DNA of 64,000 nt, from contig OY747713.1 in the NCBI GenBank assembly GCA_963556495.2, forward strand, positions 29,095,461 through 29,159,460. The letters are read 5' to 3'. This document shows, piece by piece, positions 1 through 13,204 of the stretch. Position 1 is the stretch's first letter. Every line of letters begins with the position of its first letter. The position numbers and the translations under genes are program-made. The DNA is from Valencia hispanica (taxonomy: Eukaryota; Chordata; Actinopteri; Cyprinodontiformes; Valenciidae). The notes beneath the pieces were generated by a model. The model was not told the origin of the DNA and ran no database searches. It was given only the letters and a program-made list of their open reading frames with translations.

Positions 1-2926
1 GGATAAGTATTATAAGGCCACCAAATTATAGCAGATAATTAAGGCAACCACCACACATCCTCTACCATCTTAAGATTTTCCCCTACTTTGTATGAAAACT
101 GCATCTTGGTTCCTATTGAGAATAGTGGAGAAATAAGCAAGAAGGAACATGAAAGCCTCTGGGTGTTTCATATGTCTTCCTATGGCTTTAGCTATGCTTA
201 TTTCCCCACTCCCCAGCATGAATCAATTTCTACATTATGCTAAATTTATTGTTGCCTTCATTAACTATTTAATTGAAAATCAAGGGAAAGAGTCATTTCA
301 GAATATCATTGGACCGAATGGGACTGATAATGTCTTTTAAGAATCAGCTGTTGCAACGATCTCCAGCAAAATGAAAGAGATAGAGAGAGAGGAATAAATA
401 AATAAAAAATAAGATGTCTGCTAGCTGAAAAGATAGTAATTTACAAATGTTGGCTGCGTCTAGTAAAATGTTTGCCTACTCATAACATAAATTGCCTGTG
501 TGTGGGCTTCCCCTGTGCTGCTCATACATTGCATTTTTATAAACTGAAAAATACACAGCACATTCAATGTGAACATTTTATTGACAATGGGAAAGATAAT
601 AATCCAGCCCCAGAAGAGAGGTGAGACCTGATTTACTTTATTTGTAGACCAAAAACAATTGCTGGCACTCTATGGAGATGTGCAAAAAAGCCTTAAATTC
701 TTCTTGTATCGCAGTAGTTTAAACTCTAACTAAAAAAACGATAAAAATCAAGTGTTTGATTACAATATTTTTTTCACTGAGGGAGAGAAAGCCACAAACA
801 ATTTAGAAAATTAACGATGCCACAGTTGATGGCTTTAATAAAAAAACTTTGCATTAAAGATTGCTCAGTGATGTGTAAAAGGGACAATCCTTCACGAAAA
901 GGAAACCTTAAAACAAAAAAGAGGAAAAGTCACTGCTAGATGAATAGGAGACAGAGTAATTGAGAAAGGAGAAAAACAACAACAATGGGGTCTACAGTAC
1001 AGTTCAGCATCTGCTCATTAATCATTCAGAGACAGCCAAGTGGCAACTGCAGGAAGCCCAGGTATGGTATCAAATCTCAATTTATAAATAGAATAGTTTA
1101 TAGAGCTAGGTGGCAGAAAACCATCACCCAAACTTCCCTTCTCCCACCTTCCTCTGTGGATTGTCAAAATTTTCAGCTTCTAAAGTTTGTGTTGTGATAG
1201 TATAAGACATAAAAATACACATCTGTCGAAAGTGATGAAATTATTAAACTAGAGTAGAAAACTGTAATGTGCCTACTTTATCTAATACATGTGCTCTAGG
1301 CCATTGGCTACCATGAGATAATGGAATTTAGTCACAAATGTGGATCCACCTAAATATGTCTACTCACGCTTGGACATAGAGAAGCTCTTAATTGACCCCC
1401 TGAACTGAAGCATATATAAGCACAACATCCTTGGCTTGATTATTTACCAGACACTCTTGCTGATGAGAAAATGCTCTTACAGATCCTTTTTGCGATGGTG
1501 ATGCTTCACTGCCACTGACCCCCATCACTTCAAGGTCGACCTGCTGACAGCTGAAGAATGGCTAAGTACCTGTAAGCCTATATCATGGCACAGGTGATGT
1601 TAGCTGGAAGTCTGATCTTCCCTGCTCCTCAATCCCTGAGACACAGTGGTGACAAGTGAGCCTGCTATTGATTAATGCACCATGAAAGAACCCTTTATTG
1701 TATGACAAACACATACCATTTTTTTTCAACAAATAGACCCCTGTACTGAGTGAACGAAGTTGAATGCTTTCTTTCTGTCTAATTTCTCTTGTAGCTTTAC
1801 AAATTATTTACATGTCCTCAAAGGGATAGGTCAGGGTGTTTTAAAGTGAAGATATATTGAAAGGTTATAAGGAATTAACATCTCACCTGCAGTAGATAAG
1901 TGTCTTGTCATATTTATTTAGTATAAATCCAGATTAGTTGGTCCCAGAGGTTGTCTAAGTTTATGTAAAAGCTTTATATTTTCACCTTTGCATTTGGGTA
2001 TTTTTTTAGGGTGTATTTCCTAACTGTCAGTTAGTTCACTTGCTGTGGTCCGGACCAAATGGTTTTTTTTGTGTGTGTTTTTTGCTGCGGTTCCTATTCA
2101 CACTGCAAATAAATGCAACAGGACCAGAGTTTCTAAACAAAAACACATGTGTGCTAAGGTCTTTCTGCCATTGGACAGTTAAACGTGTAAGTGGGGTAAA
2201 ACCAGGAAGCCATGTGAAAATAGGTCAACATAAACAGTGGAGAGTGCTGTTCTTACAGTCTTTCTGGCATCATGGTTAATACACAGGGGTTGTGTTAACC
2301 GAATATTTTCCATATTTGACCAGTTTTTTAAATAGTGACAGAAAAATCTGAAGGGTGTTGGTCATTTTAACGGATTAGTATTCAAACCACCTGATCACTT
2401 TGTGCAAATGTACATACATTTTTAATGTTTGCAGTTCGGGTAACTAAATCAATGAAAGATTCACATGAGAGCATCTGAGCATCATCTCAGACCTGGACAC
2501 AGTACTCAATGCATCTCGCTACCTGCAAGCTGGCAGCATGTTGAAGAGTTATTGAGGCTTTGGGGCACATCTCTGGCTGCAGTGGACACAGACTGGTGGT
2601 GACAGATTGCTGCAGTTTAACTTCTGATGCAAAAAGAGCACATCCAGGGGGATTTCCTCCCACTGAAGCAAACAAAAAAGCTCCTTGTTTAGAAAGTTTT
2701 GCTGCTTTCTTGTCACTTCAATTGGAGAAATGTTCCCTGATTTCAAAACTATGGCTGAAGTGGCACTTCAGCCTCCATTACCCACTGACGGAGCAGTTCA
2801 ACTCCTTGCGGAGCGTTAAGTATACAGCAGGTGAAATGTTCATAATACGTAGTTTATTAATCTGCTCAATGTGTGATGGCACAATGTGGATTCTCTAATC
2901 AGTTTGTTCAGTTTAATATAAACTAA
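1..2926. other. intronic sequence, no gene seen
   Basis: AT-rich sequence with only short, unrelated open frames. Around 2030-2200 there is a GC-richer stretch (tgctgtggtccggaccaaatgg) that may be part of an old non-autonomous DNA element, but I found no matching second terminus. Confidence 0.6.
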
Positions 2927-3528
2927 GGGCCCGTCCACACGTAGACGCGTTTCTCTGTATACGTATACAATTTTTATCGTATTAGCGTTTCGTCCACACG
3001 AATCCGGCGTTTTGGGAGACTGAACCGCTATTTTTTTTAAACCAGGTCCCAAAGTGGATACATTTTAAAACGACACCCTTGCGGTTTCTTGTGGACAGCC
3101 AATCCGTATATTTTGTGAAACGATGATGTCATCACATCTTGTGTTGGCTGCTTCATTCGTAACTGCAACAACAATAATGGCGGACTACATGATTTTGTTC
3201 GTGCTGCAGAAGCTACTAAGCCTACCACCTTTATTACAGCACAATCTATTGCTTTGTTATAAATGTATTCTTCTTGGTTGGTATTCAGCACGTGAGGTTA
3301 TGGGCATGCTCAAAGTCTTCTTCTCCGTGTATAGTTTATCTCTGGGGCAGAATTACAGCGCTCCATACTGGTCTGGCATATATACAACACCGTTTTCAGT
3401 CGGTTTCAGTGGTTTTATGTGTACGAAGATATTTCTTGAGACGACGCCGTGTTTACGGAATGTTCTTTTTAGAACAAGGGAAAAAAATTATCGGATAGGG
3501 ATTGCACCGGCTTCGTGTGGACGTGGCC
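2927..3528. mobile_element. non-autonomous DNA transposon (MITE) with TAA target duplication
   Basis: The left end GGGCCCGTCCACACG is the near-perfect inverted complement of the right end CGTGTGGACGTGGCC (13 of 15 positions). Both ends are flanked by TAA (2924-2926 and 3529-3531), which fits the 3-bp duplications of PIF/Harbinger elements. The interior holds an open frame on the plus strand from 3123 (137 codons, with MADYMILFVLQKLL in the middle) that could be a remnant of a transposase start or chance. Superfamily is inferred from the duplication length only. Confidence 0.7.
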
Positions 3529-4418
3529 TAAAATAAATGAAATATATATTGCAAGGCCAAAATGACCAACAACAAAAGATTGTAGCACGACCTCTGATAC
3601 AGGTACAGATCTTAACAGAAATGTTTGAGCGTCATGACCGTTTGATGCAACATGAAGTGTACAACAGAATGGAGTGGATTGTGTAGAATTAACATTATAA
3701 ATATGAATAGACTGTATTGATGTCACAGTGGGTACATTCTCATGTTAAGGAAGCACACATAAAAATTTCAAAAAAATAAAAAATAAACTCTCAATGCATC
3801 CCGACAGGTTTTTTGTTTACTGAAGTTAGCTCGCTTTCACACCTGATTTGCTCCACCTCAGGGTTTGTTTGAACCACTCCAAGACCACCTCTTCAGCTGG
3901 GTCTGAAGCAGACTTAATCTGACTGGTGCGATGCACGACAGCCTGCTGTCAAGTGGGTGCTGCCTAGCGGGTGTTCTGATCCGTTCATGTACGCAACAGA
4001 CAGTGGGCTGGACTGTGATGCATTGCGCCATGCCGTGTTGCGCTGTGGCTGTTTATATAATCTCTTTACAGATGTCAACGTACAAGTGTAGCTCTACAGA
4101 TGAATATATCTGGCATTTGGGATTGTGTGTGTGACAAAAGTGACAAAGGTCACGAATTCATCTACAATCTAAGAAATCAAATTTGGGTTCCAGTTTTACT
4201 AAACTATGGTGTTTGGCATAAGTAAAATGTGATAGCATCTGGTAAATTAACAGATGCAATCACACTGTACTTATGCCAATTTAGTTCATTTTATTCATCA
4301 TCATTCCATTGTATTGAAGTTACTCAATTTCGTTCATCGAATTTCACATACTCATGTTCCAGGTAAACAACCTAGTTTAGTGGAACTGGAACCAGAATTT
4401 GATTTCTTAAGCCTAGTT
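3529..4418. other. intronic sequence, no gene seen
   Basis: No coding or RNA gene recognised. The stretch 3826-3940 (tcacacctgatttgctcc and following) is of unusual base composition and may be repeat-derived. Confidence 0.5.
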
Positions 4419-5268
<850 letters not shown>

Positions 5269-5745
5269 GCCAAGTTTATTCTTTTCCGTCTGTGGAGGTG
5301 CAGAGACATGCAGTACCATTATTCGTCGATGGAAGGGCTCGCCAACAGTCATGCAACAACGGACGAAGTAGAGCCCTATTTTTGTCTCTCCAATGCAACA
5401 GATAGCGCACTTCTGTGATTGGTCAGTCCAACATCAGCCCAAGATCACTTCACCAAAAAAAGCTCTTTGGTCGATATCATCAGTAATCAATTACGTATTT
5501 GAGCACAAGATACTTTATATTGCAAGGCCAGTTGATCTAATATGGTCTTTTGAACACCAGGAGGTGTAGAGAACAACAAAACAGACTGCTGTTTGTTTTT
5601 TACATGCATTTCTAGAGTATTCTATGAGCTGCACCTCTTAAAAAGCTTTCCAGCTCTATATTCAATATTCAAGTGGATATTGAAGTGACTTTGGCTTTGT
5701 TACACCCGGGAAGACAGAAACATGTGGTGTGTATCAGTGGGCTTT

Positions 5746-5861
5746 ATTCTGCAAACACAGAAGAATACATATTGAGTTGTGGCTTGTTATCGTTGGCTTC
5801 CCTTAACCAATCTGACGTTACACTGAGCTACTTTTGCATATGCTTGGGAAGTCAGTTTATT
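5746..5861 (+). repeat. direct duplication, first copy (about 115 bp)
   Basis: Sequence starting tgcaaacacagaagaatac and ending gcttgggaagtcagttt recurs in the same orientation at 6231-6346 with only a handful of differences. Confidence 0.9.
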
Positions 5862-6230
5862 TGTTACATGTTTTCTTTTTCAAAAAAAGAAAAACAACCG
5901 TAAACTTGACATAAACTGAAAAATTTGGAGTTCCAGTTTTATACTTGTACTTATTTACTTGGGTAACAATGAATCTAAATAACTGTTGCCACAAATCAAT
6001 GTGTGTTGGACCATGTACCGATCTATTTATTGTAAAATAACGACAAGAATTGGCTGAACGTCTGTTTAACGGGATGCTAATGGTCCTTAGCATTAGGCCA
6101 CCGGCCATTAACAGTGAACGTTGCATCACGAACAGCCTCTAAATACGATCTAAAATAATAAAATACATTACCGAACTTACAAGTACCACTACTGATGTTA
6201 CCTATCTAGTGCTTCTGTACGTAACCCACC

Positions 6231-6346
6231 TGCAAACACAGAAGAATACAATATTGAGTTGTGGCTTGTTTTCGTTGGCTTCCCTTAACAGATCTGACGT
6301 TACACTGAGCTACTTCTGCGTAAGCTTGGGAAGTCAGTTTCTTATG
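6231..6346 (+). repeat. direct duplication, second copy
   Basis: Second copy of the 115-bp unit at 5746-5861. The 370 bp between the copies is not repeated and shows no gene. Confidence 0.9.
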
Positions 6347-8085
6347 TATGCGCCACTACTGCCACCTTCTGGTGCGAATTAGTATAGCACCAGAAATTAC
6401 GCCAGAACAGGTGAATGGTACAGCCAAAATAAACAAAAATCAGTAATCAAATGAAAGGTTAAATAAAATGAAAAGTGTTGGGGGGTGCCTTTTTTATAGC
6501 TGAATAGTCCTGGAGGCCACAGCTTTACTCAAAAAGTACAGGGACCCACCCACTCGGGTCAACACACTTTGGACCTTGTACTGACATACAGCATTGAGTG
6601 TGAGGAAATAACAGTCCTCCCACATAACCCGGTCCTGTCTGACCATTTTTTGACAACTTTTGAATTTACTTTAAGTGACCATCCCAAACCTGAAAAAAAA
6701 ATATCACTGTAGTAGAGCTTTATCAGACAATGCTGTAACAAGTTTTAAAGAATCTGTTCCATTCTTACTTTACTTAGTGTCTCAGAGTAACACAGTAGAG
6801 GGCAGAAATTCCATCTCTAACCCTTCAGAAATTGATGGTCTGGTTCATAGCGTTACTTTCTCATTGCGTTTGGCATTATATAGCGTAGCCCCATTAAAAA
6901 AGAAAGTAAATAGCTATAGGAGGTTGACTCCCTGGTTTAATGCAGAGCTGCATACTTTAAAGCATAATACTAAGAAATTGGAGAGAAAATGGCGGTCTAC
7001 ACACATAGAGGATTCCTATTTAACCTTGAAAAACACTCTAGTGCTGTATAAAAGGTCCCTTCGATAAGCTAGAACAGCACATTTTTCTTCATTCATAGAG
7101 GCAAATAAGAACAATCCTAGGTTTCTTTTTAGTACAGTTGCCAAACTTACACAGAGCCATAGCTCTGTTGAGCCAACAATATTCCCCCAGCTCTCAGTAG
7201 TGATGATTTTATAAGATTCTTCATAAATAAAATGTGTTATTTCTTAAATAAAAACATTGGCATCCTCCCAAACATGATTTCATCTCTCTCAGTAAGTGAG
7301 GCAGCAGCGTGTATGGACGGTTTTGATTCAGTCGAGCTTTCAGAGTTATCAAAAATAATAACTTAATCTAAACCTTCAACTAGCATATTAGACCCAATCC
7401 CAACCAAATTATTTAAGTAAGTGTTCCCTTTGGTTCATGGTCCCATTTTACATATGATGAATCTGTTCTTAGTAAATTGATACATACCACAGTAAATTAA
7501 GGTTGCTGTAGTTAAACCTTTACTTTAAAAACCTTCCTTCAATCAATATTACTTAGTTAATTACAGACCTATATCTAACCTTCCTTTCTTATCCAAAAAC
7601 CTTGAGAAAATAGTTGCTAATCAAGTATGTAAACATCTAAACAGTAACGGCCTGTTTAAAGAGATCCAGTCAGGTTTTAGAGCTCATAGATCTGAAATAG
7701 CACCGGTGAAGGTTACTAAAGATATTCTCATGGCCTCAGAAAATGGACTTGTGTCTGTTCTGGTCTTGTTAGATCTCAGTGCTGCTTTTGACACAGTCGA
7801 TCATAATATTCTCTTAGAAAGGCTTGAACATGTTGCAAAGATCAAAGGGAGGTTTAAATCATATTTGTCCAACAGATTCGAGTTTGTTCATGTAAATGAT
7901 TAATCTTCTTCACACTCAAGGGTTACTTAATGGAATACCACATGGTTCTGTGCTTGGACCAAGTCTTTTTACTATATATATGCTTCCATTTGGTAAAATC
8001 ATTAGACAGCATGGGATACATTTCCTCAGCTATACTGATAATACACAGCTATATTTATCCATAAATTGGCATGATTTGCAGATTT

Positions 8086-8580
8086 AAGACCCGAATGCAG
8101 CGAGGTATGAAAACATTAGAATTTAATTAAACAAAGAACAAAGAACAGGGAGCTTACAAAAACTCAGGAGGACCAGAAAAATGTGGAGATAGGGAAACAG
8201 AAATCATTGACAGAATCTTTGACGAGGAACCAGCGAGTAGTGAGTGAATCACAACTGTTTAAATACTGAGGAGGTAGTGAGGAAGGGGCAGAGAAACTTA
8301 AGGACTAATTAGTGGGAAGCAGTTGCAGGTGAGAGGGAGATAGCAGGTGGAGACAATTAGCAGCTGGGGAACAGAGGAAAAATGCCAAGAAGGAAAAAGA
8401 GAGGGGGGCAAAGAACAAAACATAATAAAAGACTAGACAAATAAACCTAAAAAGGCATAAGGAAAGACTAAACCCAAAGTGGTAACTAGGAAATAAGAAT
8501 AAGAGAAACTTGAAGCAATAATGAACTTAAGAGAGGAGGGAGACACAACAGAAACCCAATAAGCTAAGAACTATGACATA
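8086..8580. repeat. dispersed ~490-bp repeat, copy 1 (inserted in LINE copy A)
   Basis: Begins gacccgaatgcag and shares order and sequence blocks with 43377-43930: ctcaggagg, gacgaggaaccagc, agtgagtga, a TATA-like box followed by actgaggagg, then agcagctggg. It splits the LINE frame after WHDLQI. Read on the minus strand, both copies have a TATA-like box and, near the other end, an AT-rich stretch resembling a polyadenylation site followed by ctgcattygggtc, so it may be a small retroposon or LTR. Family unknown to me. Confidence 0.65.
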
Positions 8581-8790
8581 CACTACTCACAATATGTTAG
8601 GCATATTGTTATTTACATCAGTGCTATTCCTTTTTGGTCTGAATTTTAATGAAATAGGTAAAAGTATCCTTTGATATTACTAATAATGAATGAGAAGAAA
8701 CACCATTTTCATTAGTGTAATATTTATTATCCCAAAAATGTAGACAATAACAAGGGTGGCCCCAAATAACACAAATTGACAATGTCAGTA

Positions 8791-8920
8791 CTGTGATGGA
8801 CTGGCGACATGTCCAGGGTGTACCCTGCCTCTTGCCCCGTGACTGCTGGAGATAGGCACCAGCCCCCCCGTAACCCTGCATAGGATAGATGGGTACAGAA
8901 AATGGATGGATGGATGAATG
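8791..8920 (+). mobile_element. 5'-truncated SINE with (TGGA)n tail
   Basis: Contains ggactggcgacatgtccag, ggagataggcaccagc and a tail of TGGA repeats. It is bounded by a perfect 13-bp target duplication, gacaatgtcagta, at 8778-8790 and 8921-8933. The same sequence occurs in the fuller SINE at 44111-44420 and at 18856-18959. Confidence 0.88.
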
Positions 8921-8933
8921 GACAATGTCAGTA

Positions 8934-9686
8934 GCGGGTGTTTCCACCATTTGCCGCAATGACAGCGACATCTCATGCTCCTCACTAGCCTCATGATGTT
9001 GTCTTGAGGCAATGCGTTCCACTCTTCCACAAGTTTTACACGCAGTTCTGCCAGGTCACATAGGGGTTGGGTACGATCATCCAGTCTCATCCAGCCTGCC
9101 CAGACTGTTACACCTCCACCACCAAAGCTTACCTTCGTGACCATGTTGACCTCGGCCTATCGCTCACCTCGCCTTCTCCAGAAATGCTGACAACCATCAT
9201 TTCTGTGCAAGGTGACCCGAAGCTCGTCAGTGAACAGGACGGTAGACCACTGCTGCATTGTCCAGCTCATATGGTCTTGTGCCCACCGCAAACGTTCATG
9301 GCGGTGTCTTGGTGTCAATGGAGTCACCTGCAACGGTCGTCTGGCATTCAAGTCAAAGTGGTGGAGTTGATTGTGAATAGTTTGTCTGGAAACCCTAGTA
9401 CCCCTCATGTCTTGTAAACGGGCCTACAGCTGTGTGGCAGTTGCATGATGATGTCTGAGTGCATAGGTCCTTAGGTACTGGTCATAGTTGCTGTCTGTCA
9501 CTAGTGGGCTCCACTCCTTGGTCTGTCACAAACTCTGCCAGTAGTTCTGTGTCTTGATGCAAGACTGCTGATGACACTTTGAGACACACCAAGTTCACGT
9601 GCAACATCTGACTGCCTGCCACCGACCCGAAGACACGCTATGGCCAGGTGGCACTGCTTGTCCGTTAAGTGACGTTGTGTGTTCAT
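8934..9686 (-). pseudogene. Tc1-like transposase remnant
   Basis: Starts MNTQRHLTDKQCHLAI, then a helix-turn-helix DNA-binding region (VARELGVSQSVISSLASR), TGRVCDRPRSG, then in another frame VSRQTIHNQLHHFDLNARR and WSTVLFTDELRVTLHRNDG, which holds the first catalytic aspartate. After GGGGVTVWAG the frame jumps directly to VKLVEEWNALPQDNIMRL. The segment with the second aspartate and the final acidic residue of the DDE catalytic triad is therefore deleted (inferred deletion of a few hundred bp). Several frameshifts. Cannot be active. Confidence 0.85.
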
Positions 9687-11495
9687 GGCTGTTTGAAGGA
9701 AGAAGTAGGAGTGACTTACTGACAATACCAGCTTTTTAAACCCACAGAATGTTGAAATTAGAAGCCACATTGAAATGGGTTCTCTTTAGTATTTTTTGGT
9801 GTTGGCCCCAATATGTAAGGCACACTGTACACAGTGAGACCATTACGTGGAAAACACAAAATGAGGTGTGCCTATCACCCCAATACAATTGCCCCCCTAT
9901 CGCAAAAATCTCTTAAGTGAAACAAACACCATATGTATGACATAAACTAAGTCTCTCACGATATCCCTAACTTATTGTGAGTAGTGTAAATCCTGATGAA
10001 TGAAATTAGTTAAGTAGATTACAGGCATGTCTTGAAGACATAAAAACATGTATGACTCTAAACCTTCTGCTTTTAAATTTATACAAGATAGAAGTTGCCA
10101 TCTTAGGAACAGAAGCTATAAAAAAGAAACTGCTTACTCAATTACTTCATCTGGATGGCATTAAATTAGCCTCCAGTAACAATGTGAAGAACCTCACCGT
10201 TAAGACATGAAATTCAAATCCCATATTAAACAGGTTTCCAGGATTTCCTTCTTTCGCCTCCGGGATATTGCTAAAATTACAAATATCCTGTGCAGGAGTG
10301 ATGCTGAGAAACTATTCCATGTATTTGTTACTTCAATGCTGGACTACTGTAATTCTTTACTATCAGGAAGTCCACAAAATGTAATTAAAAGCCTTCAGTT
10401 GATCCAAAATGCTGATCCAAGGCTTCTGATGAATGTTAAAAAGATAGATCGTATTTCTCCTGTTTTAGCTTCCCTTCATTTGCTCCCAGTTAAATTGAGA
10501 ATAGAATTTAAAATCATCCTTTTTACATATAAAGCCCTTAATAATCAAGCTCCAGTATACATCCAAGATCTGATTGTTCCATATATTCCGAACAGAGCAC
10601 TTCGCTCTCAGACTGCAGGTTTACTGGTGGTTCCTAGCATTTCTAAAAGTAGAAAGGGAGACAACAAAATTAAGTTATCAGGCTCCTCTCCTGTGGAACC
10701 AGCTCCCAGTTTCAGTCTGTGAGGTAGACAATCTATCTACTTTTAAGACTAGGCTTAAAGCCTTCAATTTTGATAAAGCTTATTAGTTAGAGTTCCTTAG
10801 GGCATCCCGAGCTCTCTCTGTAGTTATGCTGCTACAGACTTAGACAGTTGGAGGATAGACTGACCACTTTTCTTTACTGTGCTACTTCACTCTGCTACTT
10901 ATCTCTTCTACTACTCTCCAGTTGTATTTTCTTTGCTGTTATTTTGACTGTTTTCTCTGTGTTTTTCTCTCCATAGAAGCTACACCTGGTCTGGTATCCT
11001 GCCCTGTTGGATAGGGAGCATCGACTGGGATGATGCTCCCAATAACTGAATATCCTGTGTCCTGTTATCAACTTTTTATTTTCTTTTATATAGAAAGTAT
11101 TCTTACATCAGTTCTTTCATTTCTTGCATTTGTTCTTTCTGTGTCTCTGCTCTGTCTTCTTGAACCCCACCAGACGGTCATGGCAGATGGTCGCTCGTAT
11201 TCAGCCAGGTTCTGCTGGAAGTTTCTTCCTGTTAAAGGGGAGTTTTTCCTCTCCACTGCCACTACATGCTTGCTCATCGTGAGAGTTTGCTGAGGGATTG
11301 CTGTGGTTGGAGTCTGCATGAGCGGGGCACAACCTCAAGTCAATGACTCGATGCAATCTGCTGGGATTCCATAAATAGAAAACTTTTAAACTGATTGGAA
11401 TGGTTGTATGATTGTATAGAAAGGACTTTTCTTGTAAAGTGCCTTGAGATCTGTTGTGAATCGGCACTATATAAATAAACTGAATTAATCTGAAT

Positions 11496-12252
11496 TGAAC
11501 CAAAATTCGCTCTCTGCTGGCCATTGCCCCTTGAGTGGATGTGCGTTTACAAGCTGAAGTAAATAAACTCTTGTCAACCAGAGACATCACTGCAATAATA
11601 GGCAGACCTGCCAGGAAAGGGCTGCACGCCCTGCTGTCCTGGTGGGGAATTGCTTTGCAACACTGAAGCCCCAACAGAGACGTATAAAAGGAAAACATTT
11701 CCGTCAATACGTGTCCAATCCACAAAGTGTTTCAGGACCGAGTTAAGTGTCCTCTATTTCAGAAATCAAAATATAGTCACCCTTTGTAGGGCAGTGTAAA
11801 AATCAAAAAAAAATTTTTTTTGCTACAAGAATTTTGTTCTTTAGCCATCTTCTGTTTATAGCGCGTAGTTTTCTGATCGGAAACTCTTTATTTGTGCTCT
11901 GTTCTGAGTATGTGTTTCACCCAGGAAGATCACTGGCATTGCATCACTGAATAGAGACCCATATCTATAACTCGACTCGAGCTGACTTCAAGTCCAAAAT
12001 CTGTGGACTACAACTGTTTATTTATGATGTGTTCATGTTTCTTGTAGCACTGCACGTGGAACGTCTACTCATTTGTTCTCCTCCCAATACTTGCGCCTTC
12101 TGACAGAAACACTGATATGAAATATTCATCAAGGGCATAGCGCTAAAGAGATTGCACGGATCTTGCAGCACCTTTAACAGGCACAGTCCTCCTTGCGCCT
12201 CCCTAGTAAATCACCTACTGCACCTATGCTGTGAAGTTTGCACACACTTTAA
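11496..12252. other. no gene seen
   Basis: Sequence between LINE copy A and the TTAA-flanked element. Only chance open frames on the minus strand (11201-11725 overlaps the LINE 3' region and is not coding). Confidence 0.5.
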
Positions 12253-13200
12253 AGGGGCTATATGCAATTTTCTGAAATTTAAACTCGCGACTGACCCCAT
12301 GTGGCCAAAAACGGAACTGCTCTTCCTTTCTGCGCACTCTCGCAGCGTGCGCTCGTGCGCCAGTCGCTCTCAATCTTCTATCTTTTTCGGGCACTTGTCA
12401 GAGGTTTAACTTTCTTAGTCTTATGTGGAGTTACTGTTGGTGTCAAAGTTGTTTTTGGTCTTGTAATGGCAAAAAATAGTATCTCAGGGTTTCCATTATA
12501 AAGAAGACTTGAGTCCAAGAAGGCGTTTAAGTATTTAATTCAAACATGTCTGGCCAGACACGGAGGGGACAGAGTTACTCGTGCATCACCCTAACCAACC
12601 TTTCTAACTAACCGCTTAAATAGTATTCCGCAATCATTGTTTATCTCTGTAGATGTCTTCTCCAACGTTCACGCCCCGCCTCCAGAGAATTGCTTCATGC
12701 GAGTCTTATATCAACGCATAAAGCAGCTCATCCGAAGGCCAGACTGTTATCTTACTGCCCCGGCGTCTGTCTCTCTGGTGACCTGACACATATATCTTTC
12801 TCATAACATTAAGCTGGAACAATAAGCTTGTCATGTTACCCTAGATCCATTCACTAAACAGAGAATATACACTTAATTCCTAATTGCATAACAATTTTCC
12901 ACCACAGTCTCTTCTGTGTTTTCGCACAATCCATTTAACTGCTTGCGAGTGCTGACTACCGGTAGTGGCAGAATGATCTGAAACATTTAACATGAACGCG
13001 CTTGACGTCACATCTGCAGACAGCGCGGGAAAAATCGGACCCGATAGAAAATAGAAAAAATTGGATACAGGCTTATAGGTGCACCCACTGTGAGCTGACA
13101 AGGTGTCAATATGCTCATCAGGAGATGTTTGAGTCATAAATGGTCAAATAAAAAGGCTATTGTTACGTTTATTTGGGGGAAAAAGTTGCATATAGCCTCT
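12253..13200. mobile_element. TTAA-flanked non-autonomous DNA transposon
   Basis: Left end AGGGGCTATATGCAA and right end TTGCATATAGCCTCT are inverted complements with one mismatch. Each is bordered by TTAA (12249-12252 and 13201-13204), the target used by piggyBac and Kolobok elements. The interior is unusually GC-rich for this window (for example tgacgtcacatctgcag). An LTR-like block interrupts it. No transposase frame. Confidence 0.78.
12492..12907 (-). mobile_element. possible solo LTR inside the TTAA element
   Basis: On the minus strand the block begins tgtggtggaaaattg, contains a TATA-like box in actatttaagcgg, then a polyadenylation-like gaattaaatac and a short terminal part. That order is U3-R-U5-like. 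TCTC just outside both ends could be a 4-bp target duplication. The ends lack clean TG...CA termini, so the call is tentative. Confidence 0.4.
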
Positions 13201-13204
13201 TTAA

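Larger units (their letters stand above)
8581..9986 (-). mobile_element. Tc1-like DNA transposon, internally deleted
   Basis: Flanked by TA (8579-8580 and 9987-9988). Terminal inverted repeats of about 30 bp start CACTACTCACAATA at both ends, with a few differences further in. It carries a transposase remnant on the minus strand and sits inside LINE copy A, directly abutting the dispersed repeat 8086-8580. A SINE fragment is nested in it at 8791-8920. Confidence 0.88.
6540..10786 (+). pseudogene. L2-like ORF2 remnant (endonuclease end, reverse transcriptase, C-terminal domain)
   Basis: Decayed ORF2. Pieces in different frames: 6675-7067, 7706-7903, 7896-8087 and 10207-10786. The catalytic YADD box reads YTDN in SYTDNTQLYLS (about 8028-8045), so the second catalytic aspartate is lost. 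Interrupted at about 8087 by a repeat and by the Tc1-like element at 8581-9986; coding resumes near 9990. The C-terminal part (LDYCNSLLSGSP, IPNRALRSQTAGLL, LWNQLPVSV) is typical of fish L2-like LINEs. Not functional. Confidence 0.85.
6519..11495 (+). mobile_element. L2-like LINE, copy A, 5'-truncated and multiply interrupted
   Basis: Fragments of one non-LTR retrotransposon in order: end of the endonuclease domain (HSGQHTLDLVLTY, then LSDHF) from about 6550; linker; reverse transcriptase with DLSAAFDTVDHNILL near 7770; NGIPHGSVLGPSLF near 7930; then, after about 1.9 kb of inserted DNA, the C-terminal domain (10207-10786) and a 3' region ending in the typical ctatataaataaactgaatt tail at 11468-11490. 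The 5' half (ORF1 and most of the endonuclease) is missing, as is usual for LINE copies. Confidence 0.85.

Noticed and set aside
11201..11725. 174-codon minus-strand open frame as a gene
   Set aside because: It runs antisense through the 3' region of LINE copy A.
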